Below, piece after piece: positions 54,500-64,000 of a DNA stretch of 64,000 nucleotides (position 1 is the first letter of the stretch; every line of letters begins with the position of its first letter). This DNA comes from Symsagittifera roscoffensis (Eukaryota; Xenacoelomorpha; Acoela; Convolutidae). The notes below the pieces were generated by a model. It was not told where the DNA came from. It ran no database searches and saw only the letters and a program-made list of their open reading frames with translations. The stretch covers positions 4,998,411 through 5,062,410 of the forward strand of contig NC_087064.1 of the NCBI RefSeq assembly GCF_963678635.1. The letters run 5' to 3'. Made by a program: the position numbers and the translations under genes.

Positions 54500-54960
54500 T
54501 TTTCCGGACCCAGTGGAGGCTGTTTTTCTAGATAGAAACTTTTTATAAGTTCTCGTATTTTCTTGGTAGAAATGATCTATTTAAATTCTAGTTTCGAAAT
54601 AAACAGTTTCGAGTAAAAAAAATAACCAGAAATAAGTTCAGTGCTCAACCGCAACGAGATAAACATGCTTTGATTATAGCTAATAACAATTGCAATACAA
54701 TGCAACTTAACACTTTTAATACCAAGTGGTTAGCAAAATTGCCTAGAAATTTTACGTTCGGGGGTTTGAGCCTCAACAGGAGATTTTTTTCCAGCTAAAA
54801 ATAGCCTAAATTTAGCTAATTTATGATCAAAAACAAGATGAGAAATATAGAATTTTAAAAAAATCCCTGCTTTATTTAAATGTTTCATAAAGAATTCCTG
54901 ACCAGAAACTTAAATTAGGTATAAAGTAACTCAGGTCAGAATTAAGGAATTTTCTCGGCA
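54500..54960 (+). mobile_element. Left arm of a fold-back element with tRNA-like head
   Basis: The sequence from ccggacccagtggaggctg to about ggaattttctcgg is matched in reverse at 55,185-55,690. At 54,705-54,780 it has CCAAGTGGTTAGCA and GGGTTTGAGCCTC, like the A and B boxes of a tRNA promoter. Confidence 0.65.
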
Positions 54961-54974
54961 CGTGTTCGTTTCTA

Positions 54975-55184
54975 CATCAGAAGGCCAAACTGTGCACTGG
55001 ATAAGCGAACAATTCAATGTGCGTAGATCTCTGGAGTCCAGAGACAAGTCTTTAAACGTTTTAAAATTTTGTCGGAACAACCAGAGAAAACGAAAGAACA
55101 ACGAAAAAAAGATCGAGTAGAACGTCCTTGTTGCGGAATCCGCTTACAATTCACAAAATACTCAATTTGGCCTCGTAAACCGTA
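54975..55184. repeat. Single satellite unit between the fold-back arms
   Basis: It contains ctctggagtccagagacaag and cacaaaatactcaatttggc, matching the ~330-bp array at the right end of the window. Confidence 0.7.
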
Positions 55185-55690
55185 CCGAGAAAATTCTTTA
55201 TTTCTGACCTGAAATATTTTATACCTTATCTAGTTTTTGGTCAGAAATTCTGTTCGAAGTGTTTAAATAAAGCAGGAACTTTCTTTAAATTCCCTATATC
55301 TCATCTTAACTCTGATCAGATATTAGCTAAATCTAAGCTATTTGTAGCAAGAGAAAAGTCTCATGGTGCGGCTCGAATACCTGACCTCCAGGTTTTTAGT
55401 CGGTTGTGCTAACCACTTTGCTACATCCCCTGAATCAGATATACAATTTTAGCAATATGATACTTAGTTAGTTTGTCTTGTATTGCTAGTGTATACTCGA
55501 AGCATGTTTATCTCGTTGATGTTAAGCAGTGAACTGACTTTGGTTATTTCTTTTCCAGAAACTGTTTATTTTTAAAGATCTTTTCTGCACATAAAATACA
55601 AGAAAACTAGGTTAGATAATCTATATAAAACTTCTATCTAGAGAAACAGCCTTCGTTGGGTTCGGGAATGAATTAAGACCATAATTCAAA
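55185..55690 (-). mobile_element. Right arm of the fold-back element with tRNA-like head
   Basis: On the minus strand 55,431-55,362 reads GATGTAGCAAAGTGGTTAGC and then GGTATTCGAGCC, a good A-box and a fair B-box. It does not fold into a convincing tRNA, so it is a tRNA-derived (SINE-like) head rather than a gene. Confidence 0.65.
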
Positions 55691-56257
55691 AGAAAAATGG
55701 CTCACTGCGAAGGTTGACCCCTGGACCTACAATGACTCAGAAATGTGTGAACATCTCTATATTAGCAGATGGGTTCTTGAATCTGAAACGAGTTTTCCTA
55801 ATAACTTTGATGCTCAAAATTTACCGAAAATTAGTTACGCGTGGCGATTTATCCCGCACTCAAAATAGTTTCAATTTGAATTGAGGCTAGCTAATTGGTC
55901 TTTTTATTTTCCTATACGACTCAAATTTTAATACTTAAAATTCGGTTTGATCAGCCTAAAACCAGTAAAACGGTAGTCGGAACATTCGAGGCCTCGCCTG
56001 ATACGAGTAGTCTTGTTCTTCTCTATGATCTTTGGAATGAGAGTATCTGTGATAGTAGTTTTTGGTGAACTCAGAATTTCAAAGCTGATTATTGTATACT
56101 TTTGAATGAAAACACAAAGTTCTTGCTTCGTGTTAAGTAAAAACGCTGTTTATTTTGTTTAATTTTCATGAAAATTGAAATTTCTGATAATGATAATGAA
56201 TGAAACTGAGCTTTATCTCCAGTTCATTGTTTACTGAAGGCCAGCCATGGGTGTTAG
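55691..56257. other. Gene-free stretch
   Basis: No ORF, repeat or RNA is recognised. Confidence 0.4.
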
Positions 56258-56604
56258 CAGGGGCGGATCTAGGATTTTCTCAAAGGGGGCGCAGTTTTAA
56301 GAAACATTTCGGAGCAGACAAAACTGATTTTTGAGCTCTCTCAAATCATTGTAAAGACACTCTTTCAGGCGCCGCAAGTAAATTTTTGGAAAAACTGGCC
56401 ATTCGAATGCGTTTTTTGGCAGGTTTTGGAAAAAATTGACCAAAAAAATTGCGTTAAATCGGTGCGCGCTTCCTCCTCAAAGTTAGTAGATACTGATGGT
56501 GCCCTTAGAAATATTTTAGGATCAAGTAAATCAGCAAAAAGCGGATGTTTTATTTAGCACCAAAAGGGGACCTTTAAGTTGTCAGGGTGTCGAATCAGCA
56601 ACTG
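56258..56604 (+). mobile_element. hAT-type MITE, 347 bp
   Basis: Begins CAGGGGCGGATCTAGG; flanks ggtgttag (56,250-56,257) and cgtgttag (56,605-56,612) agree at 7 of 8 bases. The internal part is diverged from the palindrome copies. Confidence 0.7.
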
Positions 56605-56699
56605 CGTGTTAGGAAATGTTTTTCATCGATGAGAATTGCTTCCCGTACCTAGGGTATTCTTTGTGCAAGATCCGAAATTTTTTATTTCTTACATAAGTT

Positions 56700-57370
56700 G
56701 ATTCTCAGATTTCAAATTCTTTTTTTTCAGATCTTGATAAGAACTTACAAATTTCAGATTTGAAACTTGGATCTGAAATGGAAAATTTCAGATCTGAAAT
56801 AACCTTGAAAAACAAAATTTCAGATCTGAAATCAGATCTGAGAAATCCTATGTTAAATTCGAGCAGAAAATGGAGTTTTTTTAACTGTTTCTGCAATGCA
56901 CAATTATGTATAGATTAACTGGCGATCAGAAAAACTTCCGAACATTTTCACAAACAGTTTTTTTCGAACTGAATTTCTTGTTCAACATTTTTGATTTTCA
57001 TTTGCTACTTATGCGTTTCCAATGTTTATCTCATGCTTGGGGAAACATACTTAGCCAGTCTCGAACTTGAGACTATGCTGAGTACCTGCTAGTAGCTAGC
57101 AGAAGCTAAAACAATCAAAAATAGCAAAAAATTGATTCCGAACCATTGGTTTTTCCAGATCTGAAATAACCGAGAAAAATTTAATTTCAGATCTGAAATT
57201 AGATCTGAAATAGATTTTTTCAGATCTGAAATAACCAAGAAAAAGAAAATTTCAGACCTGAAATTAGATCCGAAATAACCAATCCTTAAAGCATCCAAGC
57301 TTTATTTAAACATTTGCCCACATATTTCAGATCGGAAATTTAGATCTGAAAAAGATTATTTCAGATCTGT
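56700..57370. repeat. Cluster of TTTCAGATCTGAAAT palindromes
   Basis: The self-complementary string TTTCAGATCTGAAA, whole or one base off, recurs more than ten times, in two groups (56,730-56,850 and 57,155-57,370), often separated by taaccaagaaaaa spacers. Confidence 0.75.
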
Positions 57371-59352
57371 TTTAGAAAGTTTACTGGGTACGGGTTGTAA
57401 GAGCTTCGGGAGTTAACAGAACGCTTATAAGCTAGCGGTTTAGTTAAGACATTTTGATCACGTTTTATAGACAGCAAATGTCGTTCTTATTACAGGTAGT
57501 CAAAACTGACTAACCCAGCTATTTGAAGTTCTGCAAATCATAAAAAGAGAAAAACACCCAGAAGACAGAAAATTTTTGCTTTTGAAAAATCATCTGCCCT
57601 TTGAAGAAAAAAATCTATGCCGGCAGGGAAGTTTTTATGTTTTGAGATATGATGAGGGCTGTTCCCAAAATAGAAGATTTGAAAACGAAAATGGGCACAA
57701 ATAACGAGTTGACTTTTAGCGCACAGGGAGCTTATTGTGTTGCATGTTCTACGAATGGCGTTTTTGAAGACATACCAAAACAAGAATGTAGCCTCGGTAA
57801 ATATGTATATTCTACCAACACGCAGATGCTGAAAGAACAAAAATACAGGTACATCATGTCTTCAAAAGTGGGCCGTTCAAAGAGGACCGAAAACAAAATA
57901 AGCCGAAAGTCAACTTTCAACAAGAGTCAATTGCCATTCAATTAAAAGGAATTCAAAGGAGCAAGATTGTGCTTCTGTTTATAAGGAATCCCTTGAAATA
58001 TGAAATTTGTTCCAATTCGGTGGTAGTCAGTGACAATTTGAACGTAATACATGTTTCTGCCGTTTTTCTATTCGGCCAATATCAATATTTAGTTCCTGGA
58101 AATGTTCACTTTCTTTCAGATTTTCACGTTTTCTGTCCAAATTTTAAATGACTGAAATCTGATTGGCTGATTTTTTGTGTTTGCGCATTCGGTTTTTTGC
58201 GTATGAGGGTTTCCACGTTGGGAAACTACTCAAAACTATTACAATTACGCTCCAGAGTTTTAGCCAGATTTAAAAACCAACACAGAAAACAGCTCCAGGG
58301 GGAAAATGACCATCTTTTTATCTGCTCAAAATTCTGTATTGTAAAAAGTCGGGATCAACCGTACCTTCCACCCCCTTCAAATAGATTTTGGAGGAGAAAA
58401 TACCAATTTTTCGTAAGCTAACTTTGAGTATAGACTAGACTCACTCATTATTTCAGTATTACTACTGAAAATTGAATTAAAACTTTATTTTGTTAATTAA
58501 CAGCATACAAACTCAATTGCGCCTAAAAATGTGAAAACCAAAATTATTTGCGCGTTTGTATGAAATGCATTTTTTCATACAGAAAAATTTTGAAAAATTA
58601 TTACATGCTTGGGTATACGGTAGGTCACTTAGAGGGAGGGGGGTGAGATTGTACGGTCAAATCAACCAGTGCTATCAGTATGTTGTTCTCAGTGTTCATA
58701 CATTGAATATTACAAATTCGCGAAATTAAGAAACTTGAGCGGAATAAGTAAAAAGACCCTAATTGTTTAAACATATTGTCAAGGTCACTCATGCCCCAAA
58801 CCTTCATCGCTTAATTTAAAGGAATTTTGAAAGTCATCATTGTCCGTATCGAATTTTTCTCACAATTTCACGTCTGGTCATACACTTTTCAGACATTAGC
58901 TGTTTTCCAGTTCTGGACATATCTGTTTCATATGTTCGGTACGGGAGTTGTAACCAAACTTTCTGTGACAAGCTGCATTCAGACATGTACAGCGAAAAAA
59001 GAGACATGCCTCAGGACTGATACAGATCTGAAATTTGTATGAACTTTCGATGTCCAGATTTGAATTTAACTACAATTTTCGGTACGGGTTGTTAGTTTTT
59101 TTTACCCTAGACTGTAATCAAATAGTAAATGCAATAGTATGAGTCAATAAAAAATAATTTATTCAATTACTTTGCCTCAATTCATTTCGGATTGAGTTTC
59201 CGAATGGCATATTTCACCAGGCATGAATGATTGGCGTTCAGTACCATATATAAGTCTGAGAAGCTCGCATAAATTAACCCAAGATAATGGCAAAATTGGC
59301 ATTTTAAGCTTTCATAACGTCACTAAAAGATTGCATTTGAAAATAATTTGAA
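57371..59352. other. Stretch with one doubtful ORF
   Basis: The plus-strand frame at 57,649-57,945 (98 codons; ELTFSAQGAYCVACSTNGVF) could be an exon with a GTAAAT donor after CSLG at about 57,797, but has no recognised family. Nothing else is seen. Confidence 0.25.
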
Positions 59353-59755
59353 CAGGAGCGGATCTAGGATTTTCTCGAGGGGGGAAGGGGGGGGGGGGGG
59401 GGGGGGTGGATTTCCAAAAGTTTGTCGACCAAAGTTAATTTTCGAGCTCTCAAAAAGAACTAAAAAATCCTGTTTTGGTCAAATTTTTTTCTGCGCTACA
59501 GCCAAATTTTGAAAAACAGGCCAAAAATGCGTTTTTAGGCACTTTTTGGAAAACTTTGACCGAAAACCCGCGTTTTTTGGGCGCGCACTCCCCCTCAAAA
59601 TTAGTATATATTGATGCCGAAGGCGCCTTTAAAAATATTTTAGGTTCCGTCACCAAATATGGATATCTCAAAATAGTATAAAGGGGGACCCTTTGGGTCG
59701 GCAGGGAGTCAATCCTAAGGAAAGGTGTCCGCCCCCCCCCCTAAATTCGCCCCTG
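59353..59755 (+). mobile_element. hAT-type MITE, 403 bp
   Basis: CAGGAGCGGATCTAGG to TTCGCCCCTG with flanks aatttgaa and attttgaa (7 of 8). It carries a long G tract after the left end. Confidence 0.8.
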
Positions 59756-60060
59756 ATTTTGAAGTTTTAAGGCGAGAAACCACAGGAGTAGCTGGCAATC
59801 AAAGCCTGGGTACAAGAGCGGGTTGGCATTGTCCTCGCACGAATACGAGATGCGGAGTGTGTGTTGAGATTGATACCTGCTATAGCATTCTGACAAAGTT
59901 TTGATTACCTGCCCTGATAGAGTTCTGATTGCCTGCCTATGAAGCTTACTAGGGAACTATGAGTGTGAGATTTACCCCATCAAGGTGAGAGAGTCCTCTG
60001 GTAGCTGGAGGCCGAGACAAAACTGGAGAAGGTTACGAGATTCGTAAACAAAAAACTGGA

Positions 60061-60102
<42 letters not shown>

Positions 60103-60965
60103 AGAATATCCGAGAGTTCTGAAAACCCGGATTGACAAAAAATGCTTATCCAACGTTTTTCATATATGAAAAAAATGCGTATCATATTCCTTCATACAAT
60201 TTCATAAAGCAAAAGTAAATGTATGAAAATAGCAAAATAAGCATTTTTCCAGGCTATAAAACTTTATAACAAGCATGTTTTCCATGAAATTGTATGGTTA
60301 GCATTTTTTATCGAAAATTTTTGATCATTTTTTTATGACCAGAAAGCTTCAAAGGAGACAAATAGACCAAAAACATTCATTAAAAATTTTTGAAACGCAT
60401 TTTAAATTTTTTATGAATTTTGTATGACAAGAAATTTTTCGATATACTTCATATGTGAAACTGTATGATATGCATTTTTCTTCTATGTACGTCAACCCTG
60501 GAACAGAATATCTGATCACAGCCTTTTCTGAACCTCGTAGCAAGAAAGGCGATCATCTCTTTTTCTAGGAATATAAAGCAAGTCCCGTTTGACCAGATTC
60601 CATCCCAAACGAATTCAGAATACTACGCCGCGAAAAGATTCAAACTCGTCTGTAAATTGAGATTTCATTTGTTGGTCAACTTATATGAGTTATTGGAACA
60701 CTTGGTGGCAATTCACGATGCGACTAGTGGTTGTAACATTCGCTCAGAAATTACACAGCGACGGAGGATAAAAAAGTCCTTATTGACGACTGGCTGGAGT
60801 CAGTTACCTTAATTTTTTTCGTTTTCACCGCCTCAACCTAGCCAGTTGATTTTTGGCCTAAGCAATTGATTTTTGGTTGTTACAGCTTGTAGGCCATCAG
60901 CCCAGCAGATTTTACTTAGCTTTCATATACATGCAAAAATTACCACATAGCTGGGTCTCGGATTT
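59756..60965. other. Gene-free stretch with a GA microsatellite
   Basis: Positions about 60,060-60,111 are a (GA)n tract. The rest is AT-rich without recognised features. Confidence 0.6.
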
Positions 60966-63900
60966 CCAAACAACGTGATTACTACTAAAAACTGGGCCAA
61001 AAACCATAATTATTAGATAGTTCAAGTGACAGTTATATATCAGAGATGGATTGATCCTTTCCTCTCCATACTACTCATGCTCTGAAATAATCAATTGGTA
61101 TTGAGTTAAACTAAATCCGCTTAGGATAAGCTCAATCTAGTATCTGAGGGTCTCTGGAATCCATAGACTTGGCTTCAAACAAGTTGAAAAAACTTACAAA
61201 GGAAACAAGAAAACAAAAAACAAAGGAAGATCAAAGAGAGCGTCTTTATTGAGGAGACCACTTAATACTCACAAAATACACATTTTGGCTTTATAATAGG
61301 GCACCGTCTCCTAACTAGTCTAAAAAGTCGTGCAGTCTCCAGCTTGTTCGCGAAAGTCTGGATGTCGTAGATTTTGGTCGCACCTGTCGCGCCGTTTCCT
61401 GAGGTGCGCTGGTCGGGTAGTCTCTGTCTTGGTCGTGAAAAGCCATTTACAGGCCAAATTGTGCATTGTAAATGTAAAAAAATGGAATCTGAGGGTCTCT
61501 GGCATCCAGAGACAAGTCTTTAAACATGGTAAAAATTTGTCGGAACTATCAAAGAAAACAAAAGATCAAATATAGCATCCTTGTTGCGGGTTGCGCTTAT
61601 AATTCGCAAAATACACACTTTGGCTTCATAATAGGGCAGCGTCGCATAAGTCGCGTCGTCTCCATCTCGATTGCAAATTTCTAGAAACGGCTGTGTTTGG
61701 GCGCGCCGGTCGCGGCAGTTCCTGAGCTGCGCTGGTCGTGCTGTCTCCGCTTTTTTCGCAAAAATCAATGGCGAGTCCAAATCTTGCACTATACTGGCGC
61801 ACACTTTAAAATTTGATAAAACCTGGAATGCAGAGACAAGTCTTCAATAAAGTTAAATAATTTTTGAAACAATAAAAAAAAACGAAAAAAAAAACTTGGG
61901 ATGATCAAAGAGAGCGTCCTTGTTTCGGCGTCCGCGCTTTTTGTCACAAAACTTACATCTTGGTTTAAAAATAGCGCACCATTTCGGCCCAGATCTCGAA
62001 AATTGCGCGGCCTGTACCTCGATGGCAAAATCTGGAACTGGTTGCGCTTGGTCGGGCCTTTCAGGACTTTTCCGGAGCTGCGCTGGTCGCGCCCTTTCTG
62101 CCCTGATCGCAAAAGTCCTTTCTGAGGTCAAAATGGACACTGTATATGCGCACAATAAAGTATATGAAGGTCTCTGGAATCCATAGGTTTCTTCGATCAT
62201 GTTAAAAATTTTACAAAACGATTTAAAAAAAAGAAAAAACATCAGAAGAGCGTCCTGTTTGCAGAGTCCGCTTTTAATTCACAAAATACACATTGTGACT
62301 TCATAATATCGCGATGTCTCCGCCTTCGTCTCAAAAGTCGCGCCGTCTGTACCTTAGTCGCGGAAGTCTGGAAATGGCTGCGTTTGGTCGCGCCTATCGC
62401 GCAGTTTGCTGAGCTTGAGCTGGTCGCGCTGTCTCAGCCTTGGTCACGAAAGTATCGGCGCTGTAGAGGCGCACAGTTTAGTCTCTGAAAGTCTCTAGAA
62501 TCCAGAGACAAGTCTTTGTACCTGATAAATATTTGTCGGAACGATAAAAAAAATCAAAGCGAGCGTCCTTGTTGTGTACTCCGCTCATAATTCACAAAAT
62601 ACACGGTTTGACATATTTCCTTTGCATCGTTTCCACCAGGGTCGCAAAACTCGCGTCTCTCCACTCCACCTCGATTGCTAAAGTCTGGAAATAGCTGCGT
62701 TTGGTTGCGCTTTTCGCGCCAATTCCCGAGCTGCGCTGGTAGCGCCGACTCTGCCTTAGTAGAAAAATTGGTCTGAGGCCAAATTGTTCACTTTATATGC
62801 GCACAATCTAGTATCTGAAGGTCTCTGGATTCCATAGAGAAGTCTTCAAACATGTTTAAAATCTTACGAAATAGTCGAAAAAAAAACAAAAGAACAAAAA
62901 AAACACAATTTGGTTTCATTCATATGAGCGCACCGTCTCCTTATTGATCTAGAAAGGCGTGCCATCTCCAACTCGATCGCTAAGTCTAGATGTCGCTGAT
63001 TTTGGTCGCACCTGTCGCGCCGTTTCCTGAGTTGCGCTGGTCGGGTCGTCTCTGCCTTTGTCGTAAAAAGCCATTTACAGGCCAAATTGCGCACTGTAAA
63101 TGTGAAAAAAAAATTGGAATCTGAGGGTCTCTGGCATCCAGAGACAAGTCTTTAAACATGGTAAAATTTTGTCGGAATTATCAAATAAAGCAAAAAATCA
63201 AATATAGCATCCTTGTTTGGACTTCCAGAAAACTTGATTACTACTAAAAACAGGGCCAAAAACCATAATTGTTAGATAGTTCAAGTGACAGTTATATATC
63301 GGATCCATTAGAGATGGATTGACCCTTTCCTCTCCCTCAACTATTCATGCTCTGAAATAATCAATTAATATTGAGTTAAACTAAATCCGTTTAGGATAAG
63401 CACATTCTAGTATCTGAGGGTCTCTGGAATCCATAGACTTGGCTTCAAACAAGTTGAAAAAACTTACGAAGGAAAAAAGAAAACAAAAAAAAAACAAAGG
63501 AAGATCAAAGAGAGCGTCTTTATTGAGGAGACCACTTAATACTCCCAAAATACACATTTTGGCTTTATAATAGGGCACCGTTTCCTAACTGGTCTAGAAA
63601 GTCGTGCAGTCTCCAGCTTGATCGCGAAAGTCTGGATGTCGCTGATTTTGGTCGCACCTGTCGCGCCGTTTCCTGAGTTGCGCTGTTCGGGCCGTCTCTG
63701 CCTTGGTCAAAGCCATTTCCAGGCCAAATTGTGCACTGTAAAGGCAAAAAAATTGGAATCTGAGGGTCTCTGGCATCCAGAGACAAGTCTTCAAACGTGG
63801 TAAAATATTATCGGATATTTCAAAGAAAACAAAGATCGAACATAGCGTCCTTGTTACGAAGTCCGCTTATAAGTCACAAACTACACACTTAGGCTTCATA

Positions 63901-64000
63901 ATAGCGCACCGTCTCCGCCTTGATCCCAAAAATTGCGCCATCTCCATCTCGATTTCAAAATTCTGGAAATGGCTGCGTTTGATCGCGCCGTCACGAGAAT
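60966..64000. repeat. ~300-345-bp satellite array with higher-order structure
   Basis: Units marked by tctgagggtctctgg and cacaaaatacacattttggc recur at about 61,142, 61,487, 62,158, 62,483, 62,812, 63,118, 63,413 and 63,758. A larger block from about 60,965 reappears about 2.26 kb later at 63,227 (tactaaaaac.gggccaaaaa). The array continues past the window. ORFs inside it are by-products of the GC-rich unit. Confidence 0.85.

Noticed and set aside
55362-55431. Possible tRNA gene
   Set aside because: A and B boxes are present but acceptor and T stems do not pair; it is part of an inverted repeat element.
57649-57945. 98-codon ORF as a gene
   Set aside because: Could be an exon, but no homology or consistent splice context; reported only in the stretch description.
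61320-63803. Many antisense ORFs of 60-130 codons
   Set aside because: They lie in satellite units, repeat with the unit, and have no recognised domain.

Overview
The window comes from an animal genome. It carries fragments of an integrin alpha gene with GT-AG introns, surrounded by AT-rich DNA full of decayed LTR retroelements, hAT-type MITEs and satellite repeats. The phylum cannot be fixed from the sequence; an arthropod or other invertebrate is plausible but unproven. There are no bacterial genes, CRISPR arrays or rRNA genes.

Layout. (1) Positions 1-13,026, minus strand: a large LTR retroelement, called element A here, whose 3' end lies beyond position 1. In its own direction it has a 410-bp LTR, a primer binding site, a leader with two hairpin repeats, a small basic ORF, pol (protease, RT, RNase H, integrase; interrupted by one in-frame TAG), two tiny membrane ORFs joined by ATGA, a 379-codon ORF without any methionine, an 871-residue envelope glycoprotein, and a Pro/Ser-rich ORF that starts on ATGA at the env stop and runs off the window. 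No canonical capsid or zinc-knuckle Gag is visible. (2) Positions 13,031-30,689 and 34,154-51,920: two inverted arms of about 17.7 kb, one on each side of a central segment that includes a 200-N assembly gap. Each arm holds the 3' part of the same integrin alpha gene, pointing outward, with the same Ty3/gypsy element (element B) inserted in the same exon with the same 5-bp target duplication. (3) Centre, 27,781-36,938: a decayed second copy of element A, with its LTR and terminal region in both arms and its env relic next to the gap. (4) Positions 51,921-64,000: right flank with a solo element A LTR, a fold-back element with tRNA-like heads, two MITEs, a cluster of short palindromes, and a ~330-bp satellite array running off the right end.

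How the parts relate. Element B entered the integrin exon before the two arms separated, because both arms share its site and target duplication. Element A entered only the left arm; the right arm keeps the empty CTAC site. Later changes are arm-specific: 16 versus 7 copies of the 42-bp repeat in the integrin tail, a 366-bp exon/intron duplication and a lost splice donor on the right, and a frameshifted tail on the left. Because the scaffold gap sits at the centre, the arms could be a true palindrome or two haplotypes joined head to head by the assembler; the sequence alone cannot decide.

Most notable: the integrin cytoplasmic tail is a tandem array of ITAM-like tyrosine motifs (YxxI spaced by 10 residues), and element A is an unusually gene-rich retroelement with coupled ORFs and an Env that looks more like jingchuvirus glycoproteins than like retroviral Env.
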